The notes: a model not told the origin generated them from the letters alone. 64,000 bases of DNA from Rikenellaceae bacterium (GCA_017463585.1 JAFTOX010000004.1:124001-188000), one strand, 5' to 3'. Numbered from the stretch's first letter, positions 17,645 to 25,641 are shown. Made by a program: numbers and translations.

Positions 17645-17815
17645 TTAGTCGAACAACGCCATAGCAATCAACTTCACAAGCATAGCGATACATAAAATCG
17701 ACGCAAGTATTACCACAATCGTAACAAAAAATCGCATAATACGAAATCCTAAACTCGTATTCGCTTGATAGTGATAATAGTGATGTACGTGGTGATGTTT
17801 ATCGTTGTTGTCCAT
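17645..17815 (-). CDS. 56-residue His-rich single-pass membrane protein
   Basis: An unrecognised small protein. Its N-terminus is packed with His and Tyr (MDNNDKHHHVHHYYHYQ), followed by a short basic stretch and one clear membrane helix from about residue 28 to 54 (starting RFFVTIVVILASILCIAML). ATG is at 17813-17815 and TAA at 17645-17647. It is supported by a TAnnTTTG element just upstream, a hairpin terminator just downstream, and a position 33 bp behind rluD on the same strand. The His/Tyr head could bind a metal, but nothing else in the sequence says so. Confidence 0.65.
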   Translation of the reverse strand: MDNNDKHHHVHHYYHYQANTSLGFRIMRFFVTIVVILASILCIAMLVKLIAMALFD

Positions 17816-17843
17816 AGCGTTATGTGGTTTTAAGCCATTTGCG

Positions 17844-17851
17844 CAAAGTTA
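17844..17851 (-). promoter_or_regulatory. -7 element for the His-rich small gene
   Basis: TAACTTTG on the minus strand, overlapping the rluD stop codon; start codon 29 nt further on. No convincing -33 element, so read-through from rluD is also possible. Confidence 0.4.
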
Positions 17852-18940
17852 CTCCTCGTCTGATTCGATGTAGGGGCGGGCGGTGGTGTAGCCCTCCCAT
17901 TTCTCGACCACAGCCTTGAAATCGGGTGGCAGCTCGCTCTCGAAATAGACCTCCTTGCCCGTGCGTGGGTGCACAAAGCCCAAAGAGCGGGCGTGCAGGG
18001 CGTGGCGCGGCATCAGCGCAAAGCAATTCTCGATAAACTGCTTATATTTCGAGAAGGTCGTGCCCTTCAAAATGCGGTCGCCACCATAGCGTTCGTCGTT
18101 GAACAGCGGGTGGCCGATATGTTCCATATGCACACGGATCTGGTGCGTGCGACCTGTTTCGAGGCGACACTCGATCATCGTTACGTAGCCATAGCGACGC
18201 AGCACGCGCCAATGCGTTACGGCGTGTTTGCCCTCGCTACCGTCGGGATAGCAGGCCATCTTCATACGGTGCGTGCGGCTACGACCGATATGTCCCGTAA
18301 CCGTGCCCTCGTCCTCCTCGAAGTTACCCCACACTAACGCCACGTAGCGACGCGAGATCGAGTGGTCGTAGAACTGCTTGGCGAGGCGTGCGGCGGCGTC
18401 CTCGTTCTTGGCTATAACCAGAAGTCCCGACGTATTTTTGTCGATACGGTGGACCAATCCCGCACGCATATCGTGCCCCTGGAACATCGGCAGGTTGCGC
18501 AGGTGGTAGGTCAGCGCATTGACCAGCGTACCCGACCAATTGCCGCAACCGGGGTGGACGACCATACCGGCGTGCTTATTGACCATAATGATATCGTCGT
18601 CCTCGTGAACAATATCGAGCGGAATATCCTCGGGGGTGATTTCGACCTCGCGGCGGGGGTATGGCATCACGATCGAGATGCGGTCGAGCGGTTTGACCTT
18701 GTAGCTCGATTTCGCGGGTGTGCCATTGACCAGAATGTTGCCATTGTCGGCGGCGGTTTGGATTCGGTTGCGCGACACGTGCTCCATACGAATCGTCAGG
18801 AATTTGTCGATTCGCATCATCGCCTGTCCTTTATCGACCGTCAGCGCAAAGTGCTCGAATAGTTCGTCGCCCGAACGTTCGCCCGCACCCTCGTCGCCCT
18901 CCTCGTCGAGCAACAGAATATCCTCGTCGTCGTTGATCAT
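17849..18940 (-). CDS. rluD: RluD-type 23S rRNA pseudouridine synthase
   Basis: A 363-residue RluA-family enzyme. An acidic N-terminus (about 30 residues) precedes an S4 RNA-binding domain (MRIDKFLTIRMEHVSRNRIQ) and the catalytic domain with LVHRIDKNTSGLLVIAKN, whose aspartate is the nucleophile, and LETGRTHQIRVHMEHIGHP. RluD-type enzymes modify helix 69 of 23S rRNA; subfamily is inferred from the S4 domain and context. It follows the PASTA gene by 20 bp in the tgt-lptG-PASTA-rluD operon. Confidence 0.9.
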   Translation of the reverse strand: MINDDEDILLLDEEGDEGAGERSGDELFEHFALTVDKGQAMMRIDKFLTIRMEHVSRNRIQTAADNGNILVNGTPAKSSYKVKPLDRISIVMPYPRREVEITPEDIPLDIVHEDDDIIMVNKHAGMVVHPGCGNWSGTLVNALTYHLRNLPMFQGHDMRAGLVHRIDKNTSGLLVIAKNEDAAARLAKQFYDHSISRRYVALVWGNFEEDEGTVTGHIGRSRTHRMKMACYPDGSEGKHAVTHWRVLRRYGYVTMIECRLETGRTHQIRVHMEHIGHPLFNDERYGGDRILKGTTFSKYKQFIENCFALMPRHALHARSLGFVHPRTGKEVYFESELPPDFKAVVEKWEGYTTARPYIESDEE

Positions 18941-18960
18941 ATGCGGTGAGTTACAGCGGT

Positions 18961-19995
18961 TTAGTCAAAGAATGTGGTCTCTTCCGTCGCCTCGCTTGTG
19001 GCAGCCTCCTCAACGGGTGCGATGACCTCGCCCTCGGGCACATACTGCTCGCCACGAGCCACAGCAGCCAACGAATCGGCAGCGCGACGCTCAGCTTTGT
19101 AGGCCTCCTCGATGACCATCAACGAGTCGGTGATCTGCGCCTCACGCAGCTCGCGCTCACCCTCCAAACGGCGTGCGGCACGATCCGACGCCACGCTCTG
19201 CTTCTCGATCTTCTCGGGGTCGAGCGTCAGGTGCAGATCGACACGCTGACCCAGCGGAAGCACCTTATTCTGCTGAGGCGATTGAACGTAGACACGTGCA
19301 TCTTTGCGGTCGAGCACCTCGATACCCTCGTCATAGACGATTCGACCGACATTCAGACCCACCTCCCACAGGCGGCTCTTGGCCTCTTTGAGCGGGAAAC
19401 CGATCACCTTAGGCACGCTTACGGCGCCACTCTCGGCCGACACGCCCACAACGAGCGTGATACCCGAGCCTGCCTCGGCCTCGATGTTGTCGCCACGCGA
19501 GATGACACGGTCACGGAAGCGCTCCTCCAACACGTTGTTGGTCGCCATATCCGATTGGTAGATCAGCTCGGCGATCTCCAAACCTGCAATTTCGAGGTTA
19601 TTTTTTGCCTGACGCAACGAGTATCCCGTCACGTAGGGAATCTTGACCGACTTCTGCGCAAACGAGTTGATAGTCACGTAGACCTTGCGTCCGGGCTTAA
19701 CGGCAACGTCGGCTTTGGGGTTCTGCTCCAAGACTATACCGCCGTCATACACAGGCACATAGAGCGAGTCATTGACGATAATCTCCAAGTCGTGCTTCTT
19801 AGCCAAGTGCTCGGCGTCACCGATTGCCACGCCCGTAAAATCGGGCACCGCACAGCGTGCTCCGTGGCGTGTGCCGAACAACATTAGGTAGTGCGCCGCA
19901 ACGAGCATTGCAGCGATTGCCAACACGATCCACACGCACGTGCGCAGTGCGGGCGAGGTGCGGAAGGTCTCGTATGTCTTCTTAATAAAACTCAT
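18961..19995 (-). CDS. Membrane-anchored PASTA-domain protein
   Basis: A 344-residue protein with a cytoplasmic N-terminus, one membrane helix (about 19-40) and three PASTA domains (about 48-110, 118-190, 195-265; e.g. AVPDFTGVAIGDAEHLA, VPKVIGFPLKEAKSRLWEVG). PASTA domains bind peptidoglycan fragments in other proteins. A charged, helical tail follows (about 270-344). No kinase or penicillin-binding domain is attached. A stand-alone PASTA protein next to rluD is common in Bacteroidales; its role is unknown. Confidence 0.85.
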   Translation of the reverse strand: MSFIKKTYETFRTSPALRTCVWIVLAIAAMLVAAHYLMLFGTRHGARCAVPDFTGVAIGDAEHLAKKHDLEIIVNDSLYVPVYDGGIVLEQNPKADVAVKPGRKVYVTINSFAQKSVKIPYVTGYSLRQAKNNLEIAGLEIAELIYQSDMATNNVLEERFRDRVISRGDNIEAEAGSGITLVVGVSAESGAVSVPKVIGFPLKEAKSRLWEVGLNVGRIVYDEGIEVLDRKDARVYVQSPQQNKVLPLGQRVDLHLTLDPEKIEKQSVASDRAARRLEGERELREAQITDSLMVIEEAYKAERRAADSLAAVARGEQYVPEGEVIAPVEEAATSEATEETTFFD

Positions 19996-20019
19996 AACTA
20001 TCTTGGTTTTAATCGTTTA

Positions 20020-21117
20020 CTATTTAGGTGCTTTGCGATAGAGGTAGATCGCAATGACGGCATAGATCATATTCGGAATCCAGACGGCGAGCGTCGGGTT
20101 CATCACGCCGCTCTTGGCGAACTCCTCGAAGAAGCGACCGAACAGAATGTAGGTGAAACAGAGCGTGATACCGATACCGATGTGCAGACCCATACCTCCA
20201 CGCACTTTGCGCGACGAGAGCGCCACGCCGATCAGCGTCAGAATGAAGGTCGCCAGCGGATACGAAAAACGGGTTTGACGCTCCACCTCGATCAGTCCGA
20301 TCATATTCGAGCCCTTGGCCTTCTGCTGCGAAATGAATTGGCTCAACGGTCCGATTTTCAACGTCTTGATCAACTCATTGACACGTCCCAACTCCGTTGC
20401 GTCGAGGTTGATCAACGTATCGAGTTTGGTATGTTTCTCGAAGTGCTCCGTGCGGTCAATGTCGAACGTGCGGGTGGTGTATCGCTCGGCCGTCCAATGG
20501 CGTGTTTCGGGGTCGAACTTAGCTTCGGCGGCTTCGAGCGTAGCCACCATCTGGTTGCCCTTGTACTGCTCCAACGCCAGGAACGACGCTCGCTGATCGC
20601 TGCCCGAATAGCCTCGTACATAGGCAAATAGACCCGGCTCGATCTGACGATAGATGTGACGGTCGTAGCGGATATTTTGTCGTTTTTTGAGGTACTTTGC
20701 CTCGAATGCGACCTGCTTTTGGCTGGTCACGGGGATCACCCACAAGTTCAGCCCAAGCGACAACATCGCAATGAGCAACGACGAAATGAAATAGGGCCAC
20801 ATCAGTCGGCGGAAGCTCACACCACTCGACAGAATGGCCGTGATCTCGGTCTGGTAGGCCATCTTCGAGGTGAAGAAAATCACCGCGATGAACGTGAACA
20901 GACCGCTGAACTTATTGATAAAGAAGGGGATAAAGTTTGCGTAGTATTGGAACAAAATGGCATTGAGCGGCGCTTTCAGTTCGTAGAAATCGTCGGTCTT
21001 TTCGGTCCAGTCGAACACCACCACGATCACGATAATCAGCGCAATCGAGAAGAAGTAAGTTCCGAGAAACTTACGAATGATGTAGCGGTCGAGTATTTTG
21101 ATTCCGGGGTTACGCAT
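20020..21117 (-). CDS. lptG: LptF/LptG-family lipopolysaccharide export permease
   Basis: A 365-residue YjgP/YjgQ-family protein with an N-terminal pair of helices (KILDRYIIRKFLGTYFFSIA), a third at about 105-125, a periplasmic beta-jellyroll and three C-terminal helices. It forms the membrane part of the LptBFG transporter that extracts lipopolysaccharide from the inner membrane. Whether it is the LptF or LptG subunit is not certain; LptG is the better guess from size and RNPGIKILDRYI start. It lies 5 bp behind tgt. Confidence 0.85.
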   Translation of the reverse strand: MRNPGIKILDRYIIRKFLGTYFFSIALIIVIVVVFDWTEKTDDFYELKAPLNAILFQYYANFIPFFINKFSGLFTFIAVIFFTSKMAYQTEITAILSSGVSFRRLMWPYFISSLLIAMLSLGLNLWVIPVTSQKQVAFEAKYLKKRQNIRYDRHIYRQIEPGLFAYVRGYSGSDQRASFLALEQYKGNQMVATLEAAEAKFDPETRHWTAERYTTRTFDIDRTEHFEKHTKLDTLINLDATELGRVNELIKTLKIGPLSQFISQQKAKGSNMIGLIEVERQTRFSYPLATFILTLIGVALSSRKVRGGMGLHIGIGITLCFTYILFGRFFEEFAKSGVMNPTLAVWIPNMIYAVIAIYLYRKAPK

Positions 21118-21122
21118 CTCGT

Positions 21123-22253
21123 TTACAGACGTTTAGTAAGTTTAACGACCATCTCGCGCTTCCACTCGGCGAACGTGCCCTCCTGAATCTTGCGGCGCGC
21201 CTCGCCCACCAGCCACAAGTAGAACGCCACGTTGTGCAACGACGAAATCTGCGCCGCAATCATCTCGCCCGCAATGGTCATATGGCGCAGGTAGGCCTTC
21301 GAGTAGAGCGTATCGACGAAACTCGTGCCGTTGGGGTCGATTGGCGAGAAGTCGTCGCGCCACTTCTGGTTGCGGATGTTGATCACGCCCTCGCTGGTGA
21401 ACAACATACCGTTGCGACCGTTACGCGTGGGCATCACGCAGTCGAACATATCCACTCCACGGTCGATCGCCTCCAAGATATTGACGGGCGTACCCACTCC
21501 CATCAGGTAGCGGGGACGATCCTCGGGCAGCACCGCATTGACCACCTCGATCATACGATACATCACCTCGGTAGGCTCGCCTACGGCCAAGCCACCAATG
21601 GCGTAACCATCTGCCTCATACTGCATTACGTTGCGTGCGGCACGCTCACGCAGATCCTCGTAGCCACAACCTTGAACGATCGGGAACAGCGACTGCGAAT
21701 GTCCATATTTGGGTTGCGTCTGGTTGAAACGGTTGAAGCAACGGTCCAGCCAACGCTCGGTCAGAGCCAGCGATTTTGCGGCATAATCCTTCGGTGCGTC
21801 ACCCGGCGGGCACTCGTCGAATGCCATCATAATATCGGCACCGATTGTGCGCTGCGTATCCATCACATTTTCGGGCGTGAAGAGGTGCTTCGAGCCGTCG
21901 ATGTGCGACGCAAAACGGCAACCCTCCTCGGTCAGCTTGCGGCACGCCGCCAACGAAAACACCTGAAAACCACCACTATCCGTGAGCATAGGTCCGTCCC
22001 ACGTACTGAATCGGTGCACGCCACCCGCCGCCTCGATAATCTCCATACCGGGACGCAGGTAGAGGTGGTAGGTATTGGCCAGAATGATCTTTGCGCCGGC
22101 GTCGTCGCGCAGGTCGCGGTGGAAGATTCCCTTGACACCCGCACACGTACCGACGGGCATAAAAATCGGGGTCGGGATCGCGCCGTGATCGGTCTGAATC
22201 ACGCCTGCGCGAGCCTTCGAATCTTGTGCTTTATGTTGTAGAGTAAACTTCAT
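21123..22253 (-). CDS. tgt: tRNA-guanine transglycosylase
   Basis: A 376-residue queuosine-pathway enzyme that exchanges guanine-34 for preQ1 in tRNAs for Asp, Asn, His and Tyr. It shows the start MKFTLQHKAQDSKARAG, the catalytic-site LTDSGGFQVFSLA, the substrate loop GGLAVGEPTEVMYRMIE and DCVMPTRNGRNG. The usual C-terminal CxCxxC zinc motif is absent: where it is expected the protein reads INIRNQKWRDDFSPID, as in other Bacteroidota versions that I recall. ATG 22251-22253 is chosen from homology; the -7 element ends only 6 nt before it. Confidence 0.93.
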   Translation of the reverse strand: MKFTLQHKAQDSKARAGVIQTDHGAIPTPIFMPVGTCAGVKGIFHRDLRDDAGAKIILANTYHLYLRPGMEIIEAAGGVHRFSTWDGPMLTDSGGFQVFSLAACRKLTEEGCRFASHIDGSKHLFTPENVMDTQRTIGADIMMAFDECPPGDAPKDYAAKSLALTERWLDRCFNRFNQTQPKYGHSQSLFPIVQGCGYEDLRERAARNVMQYEADGYAIGGLAVGEPTEVMYRMIEVVNAVLPEDRPRYLMGVGTPVNILEAIDRGVDMFDCVMPTRNGRNGMLFTSEGVINIRNQKWRDDFSPIDPNGTSFVDTLYSKAYLRHMTIAGEMIAAQISSLHNVAFYLWLVGEARRKIQEGTFAEWKREMVVKLTKRL

Positions 22254-22258
22254 TCGGA

Positions 22259-22290
22259 CAAAGATAGGCATTTTAATTCAGAATTCACAA
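22259..22290 (-). promoter_or_regulatory. Promoter of the tgt operon, -33 in the AT-rich array
   Basis: Minus strand: TTG (22288-22290) within the array, 21-nt spacer, TATCTTTG (22259-22266). The start codon is so close that the mRNA should be leaderless. Confidence 0.65.
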
Positions 22291-22315
22291 TTCAGAATTC
22301 ACAATTCACAATTAA
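22277..22315 (+). repeat. AT-rich array upstream of tgt
   Basis: Units ATTCAGA, ATTCACA, ATTCAGA, ATTCACA, ATTCACA in tandem, a diverged form of the array family. Confidence 0.75.
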
Positions 22316-22319
22316 ATGG

Positions 22320-22396
22320 CAAAATCTTCGATTTTGACACACACTCTGCGGCTCGCGCGAACGTAGTCGCGCGACCCCCCCCAGCCGCAGAGTGTG
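22320..22396 (+). repeat. Two-hairpin intergenic element, copy 3
   Basis: Short hairpin CAAAATC-TTC-GATTTTG (22320-22336); long perfect 14-bp stem CACACTCTGCGGCT (22340-22353) with 22383-22396; inside it an inner hairpin with TCGCGCG/CGCGCGA-type arms and a run of eight C. Confidence 0.85.
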
Positions 22397-22469
22397 CGTG
22401 TCACCCTCAAACTCAATCTTGATTTATTTCTTCTTCTTTATAATTAAAACAAAGGAAATAATTTTGAAT

Positions 22470-22495
22470 TTTGCTTTTTGAATTTTGAATTACGC
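22470..22495 (-). repeat. AT-rich array between elements 3 and 4
   Basis: Reverse-oriented TTTGAATTTTGAAT-type units. Adjoins element copy 4. Confidence 0.6.
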
Positions 22496-22500
22496 ATTGG

Positions 22501-22572
22501 CGATTTCTACGAAATCGACACACGCAGTGGCGCCCGCGACTTTCAGTCGCGCCGCCCCACGCCACCGCGTGC
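22501..22572 (+). repeat. Two-hairpin intergenic element, copy 4
   Basis: Short hairpin CGATTTC-TAC-GAAATCG (22501-22517) and a 12-bp long stem CACGCAGTGGCG with CGCCACCGCGTG (one mismatch), enclosing inner hairpin GCGACT-TTC-AGTCGC. It follows copy 3 in tandem, about 100 bp away. Confidence 0.75.
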
Positions 22573-22655
22573 GCTTACCCTCTCAACCCGTTCCCGCAAC
22601 CCCCGCCAATGATGAAAAAAGTTAGCAATGAAAATAGTCGCCCGCAAAGGCATAT

Positions 22656-22702
22656 TTTTGAATCTTGAATCTTGAATTATGAATTAATATTCCGTATCTT
22701 TG
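22656..22702 (+). promoter_or_regulatory. Promoter of the glycosyltransferase operon within an AT-rich array
   Basis: The array TTTTTGAATCTTGAATCTTG supplies TTG at 22672-22674; 20-nt spacer; TATCTTTG at 22695-22702. Leader about 25 nt. Confidence 0.7.
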
Positions 22703-22729
22703 CCAAGATTATTGATAGTGAAAACGTAG

Positions 22730-23887
22730 ATGATGAATTTTTTCGATGTGATATGTGCCGCATACGGCTGGCAGGGACTCGCTTTGATGGCGGTCATTGT
22801 AGCTCTGTGGGCGGTGCAGATCTACTTTTATGCGGTGCGTTACCGCCGTCTGCCCAAATATACAAATAACGCTCTGCCTGAGCTACTTACCGACGAGCCG
22901 CCCGTGTCGGTGGTCATCGTGACGCAGGAGGATATCGACTTTGTCGAGCAGCGTCTGCCGAAGTATCTCACGCAGGATTATCACACCTATGAGGTGGTGC
23001 TGGTTTATGTGGGCAACAACGAGGATTTCTCGATTTTGCTGACGCAAATGCGCCTCAAATATCCCCATTTGAAGATCACGAATATCAAGCAGAATACCCG
23101 CTTCCCGATCTCGAACAAGCAGGCGTTGAACTTCGGTATCCGTGCGGCGGCGTTCGACCATATTCTGCTCTCGACGAGCGATACGATCGTACCCTCGGAG
23201 CGTTGGATTCGACTGATGGCCAAGGGTTTCACGCGCGGAAATGTCGTGTTGGGCTATTGCGGTGTGGAGCTGCGTAGTGGCTTTGCGGGTCGTCTGATGC
23301 GCACGCAACGTATGGCCGAGTCGATGACCTGGCTGTCGGCCGCAATCGCAGGCAAACCCTACCGAGGCGTGCGAAATACGTTGGGTATTACGCGCGATTT
23401 GTATCTGAGTGTCAAGGGCTTCAACCACCTCAATATGAATATGGGCGAGGACGATCTGTTCCTGCAATCGCTCGCCGACGAGGCTACCTTCTCGATCATC
23501 ATTTCGCCCCGTGCGACCGTCCGCCAAAAGGTTTGGGGCGGTGCGTCGTGGTGGCTCGGAGCACGTAAATATTTCGGTCACACCTACCGTTTCTACCCCC
23601 TCGCGGCACGCAACGCAATCGAGTGGGAGGGTGGTAGCCGTGTGCTCTTCTTTTTGGCTGCGGTGGCGGCTCTTGTGGTGCTGCCCGTCGAGCTGAAAAT
23701 CGCTACGGCGGTCATCGTCGTACTGCGCTACCTGATGGTCTACCTGACGGTCAATGCGGTGCGTAAACGTCTGGGCGAAAGACGAATAATGTCTACCTAT
23801 TTCCTCTACGACCTGTTCGGCGTGTGGGTCGATGTTACGCTTGCCGCCTCGCGCCGTATCTATAAGGACGAAACCGTATGGAGATAG
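22730..23887 (+). CDS. Membrane-bound family 2 glycosyltransferase
   Basis: A 385-residue GT2 protein: an N-terminal membrane helix (about 13-34), a GT-A catalytic domain (PPVSVVIVTQEDIDFVEQRL, LLSTSDTIVPSERWI where the DxD-equivalent is weak, GVRNTLGITRDLYLSVKGF, MGEDDLFLQ) and two C-terminal helices (about 300-345). It probably adds a sugar to a lipid-linked or surface glycan; the acceptor is unknown. The second codon is also ATG, so the start is uncertain by one residue. It overlaps the sigma-factor gene by 10 bp. Confidence 0.82.
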   Translation: MMNFFDVICAAYGWQGLALMAVIVALWAVQIYFYAVRYRRLPKYTNNALPELLTDEPPVSVVIVTQEDIDFVEQRLPKYLTQDYHTYEVVLVYVGNNEDFSILLTQMRLKYPHLKITNIKQNTRFPISNKQALNFGIRAAAFDHILLSTSDTIVPSERWIRLMAKGFTRGNVVLGYCGVELRSGFAGRLMRTQRMAESMTWLSAAIAGKPYRGVRNTLGITRDLYLSVKGFNHLNMNMGEDDLFLQSLADEATFSIIISPRATVRQKVWGGASWWLGARKYFGHTYRFYPLAARNAIEWEGGSRVLFFLAAVAALVVLPVELKIATAVIVVLRYLMVYLTVNAVRKRLGERRIMSTYFLYDLFGVWVDVTLAASRRIYKDETVWR

Positions 23888-24450
23888 CAGACTATATCGT
23901 TGCCGACGATGCGCAGTTGGTCGATTGGGTGCTTGCGGGCGATCAGGCCGCGTTCGAGTACCTGTTCAACCGCTATGGCGAGTCGATCCGCCGCCTCTAT
24001 GTGCAACGCCTCGGCGCTACGGGCGATGTCGATGATCTGTTGCAGGAGACCTTTATCAAGGTGTATATCAATCTGGTACGTTACGACCGCAGCTACACCT
24101 TCGGGCAGTGGGCCTACACCATCGCCCGCAATACGCTGATCGACTACGTGCGCAAACGCCACGAAGATCTGTCGATCGACGCCCTGCCGCCCAATTCGAC
24201 CGTAGCCCCCGCCTCGACTGTCCCGACGCCCGAGGAGAGCGTCATCAGCCTGCAACAGCGTGTGCGTATCGAGCACCATCTCGACCGTATGACACCCCGC
24301 TACCGCCTGCTGATCGAGTACCGCTATTTCCACGAATATTCCTACGAGGAGATTGCCGAGAAATTGTCACTTCCGCTGGGCACGGTCAAGACCCAAATCC
24401 ACCGCGCACGCGAGCAGTTGTGCCGATATATTGTTGAAGATAAAATGTAA
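23878..24450 (+). CDS. RNA polymerase sigma factor, ECF type
   Basis: A 190-residue two-domain sigma factor. Region 2 reads AFEYLFNRYGESIRRLY then DDLLQETFIKVYINL and TFGQWAYTIARNTLIDYVRKR; region 4 carries the helix-turn-helix YSYEEIAEKLSLPLGTVKTQIHRAREQL. No anti-sigma gene is adjacent. It sits between a glycosyltransferase and rsmG with a 10-bp overlap upstream, so it is made with housekeeping genes rather than as part of an ECF/anti-sigma pair. Confidence 0.9.
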   Translation: MEIADYIVADDAQLVDWVLAGDQAAFEYLFNRYGESIRRLYVQRLGATGDVDDLLQETFIKVYINLVRYDRSYTFGQWAYTIARNTLIDYVRKRHEDLSIDALPPNSTVAPASTVPTPEESVISLQQRVRIEHHLDRMTPRYRLLIEYRYFHEYSYEEIAEKLSLPLGTVKTQIHRAREQLCRYIVEDKM

Positions 24451-24462
24451 ACTCAGCCCGAT

Positions 24463-25083
24463 ATGGAACTGATTCTCAAATATTTCCCCGATTTGACCGA
24501 CCAGCAACGCAAGCAGTTCGAGCAGTTGTTGCCGTTGTACACCGAGTGGAATGCGCGCATCAATGTGATCTCGCGCAAGGACATCGACAGCCTCTATCTG
24601 CGCCACGTTTTGCACTCGCTGGCCATTGCAAAGGTGTGCCAATTTGAGGCGGGCGCACGTGTGTTGGACGTGGGTTGCGGTGGCGGTTTTCCGACCGTTC
24701 CGCTGGCGATTTTGTTCCCCGAGGTGCAGTTCACGGCGGCCGATTCGATCGGCAAGAAGATCACCGTGGTGCGTGAGGTATGCAAGGCTTTGGGACTGAA
24801 TAATGTGACGCCCGTGAATGCCCGCGTGGAGAGCCTGCCCGAGCGATTCGACTACGTTGTGAGCCGCGCGGTGACCGATATGAAGACCTTCACGGGTTGG
24901 ATCTGGAATAAGATCGAGCGGGGTCAGCGCGGTACATTGCCCAATGGAATCCTCTACTTGAAGGGCGGTGATCTGGCTGAGGAGCTGGCACTTACGGGCA
25001 AGCGTTGGGACTTGCATTCGATATCGAACTTCTACGACGAGGACTTCTTCGACACCAAAAAGGTGGTCTACACGAAGCGATAG
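24463..25083 (+). CDS. rsmG: 16S rRNA (guanine-527-N7) methyltransferase
   Basis: A 206-residue GidB/RsmG enzyme. LLPLYTEWNARINVISRKDI and YLRHVLHSLAIA mark the N-terminus; the SAM motif is VLDVGCGGGFPTVPLAILFP; FDYVVSRAV follows. It methylates G527 of 16S rRNA. It begins 12 bp after the sigma-factor stop and closes that operon with a hairpin terminator. Confidence 0.95.
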   Translation: MELILKYFPDLTDQQRKQFEQLLPLYTEWNARINVISRKDIDSLYLRHVLHSLAIAKVCQFEAGARVLDVGCGGGFPTVPLAILFPEVQFTAADSIGKKITVVREVCKALGLNNVTPVNARVESLPERFDYVVSRAVTDMKTFTGWIWNKIERGQRGTLPNGILYLKGGDLAEELALTGKRWDLHSISNFYDEDFFDTKKVVYTKR

Positions 25084-25110
25084 GATTTTCGATGATTGTG
25101 ATATTGCAAG

Positions 25111-25147
25111 CGCACGGAGGCTGAGGCTTTTCCGTGCGTTTGTTTGT
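25111..25147 (+). terminator. Terminator after rsmG
   Basis: Stem CGCACGGA (25111-25118) with TCCGTGCG (25131-25138), followed by TTTGTTTGTT. Confidence 0.8.
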
Positions 25148-25230
25148 TGGCGGAACCGCGCAGGAGCCGTGCGGGAGTTGTTCGGGAGCGCTTGTGTACG
25201 GCTTGCAGCCTCGGCGTACACCTACCTATA

Positions 25231-25267
25231 TAAAAAATTAACTCCCCGATCCGCGCGAATCAGAGAG
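25231..25267 (-). terminator. Terminator of the candidate ncRNA
   Basis: Minus-strand hairpin over 25242-25267 (about 11 bp with some G-U pairs), followed by TTAATTTTTT. Confidence 0.7.
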
Positions 25268-25459
25268 CATCTTTGAACAATATATTGTCGCAGTCGGGCG
25301 TGCCGACGCGTTGAATCCAAAACGAGGATTCGGAGGGGGATCGATTAAAGCACTGCGCCTTAACCTTAGCGATCTTCTATGCTTCTCAGCATCACGATCG
25401 CACCCTGCCGACGTCCTCTACCAACCTAAAACTACTAACCTAAATGAACCTTAAAACTT
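25235..25459 (-). ncRNA. Candidate free-standing structured RNA, about 225 nt
   Basis: A minus-strand unit without an ORF but with a promoter and a terminator. The 5' part holds two copies of TTAGGTTrGTAG. A closing helix pairs GTCGGcaGGGTGC (25400-25412 as written) with GCACGCCCGAC (25293-25303). Inside it are a hairpin GATCG/CGATC plus GTTAAGGC/GCTTTAAT (25339-25374) and a perfect hairpin GAATCC/GGATTC (25313-25331). An alternative fold uses GCGATC/GATCGC. Size and promoter would suit a 6S-like RNA or a trans-acting sRNA, but no signature of 6S, SRP, tmRNA or RNase P RNA was recognised. Confidence 0.55.
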
Positions 25460-25464
25460 CACTG

Positions 25465-25495
25465 CAAAGATAAGGCGAAATTTCATTCCGTGCAA
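25465..25495 (-). promoter_or_regulatory. Promoter of the candidate ncRNA
   Basis: Minus strand: TTG (25493-25495), 20-nt spacer, perfect TATCTTTG (25465-25472). Confidence 0.7.
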
Positions 25496-25641
25496 GTATT
25501 TCTTAAAAAATTTTCAAAAATTAGTGAATTTTTTTATCATTTACCTCCAAAACGCACATTTTTGGTCGATTAAGGTGTTAGTTTGCGGGTAATTATCGGA
25601 CGATTCTCGGCTGCCTGCGGAGGATTTTGGTGGCGATACGC

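Noticed and set aside
22320..22572. Tandem palindromes 3 and 4 considered as a CRISPR array or integron attC sites
   Set aside because: There are no direct repeats with regular spacers and no cas genes; the attC core (RYYYAAC/GTTRRRY) is absent and there is no integrase.
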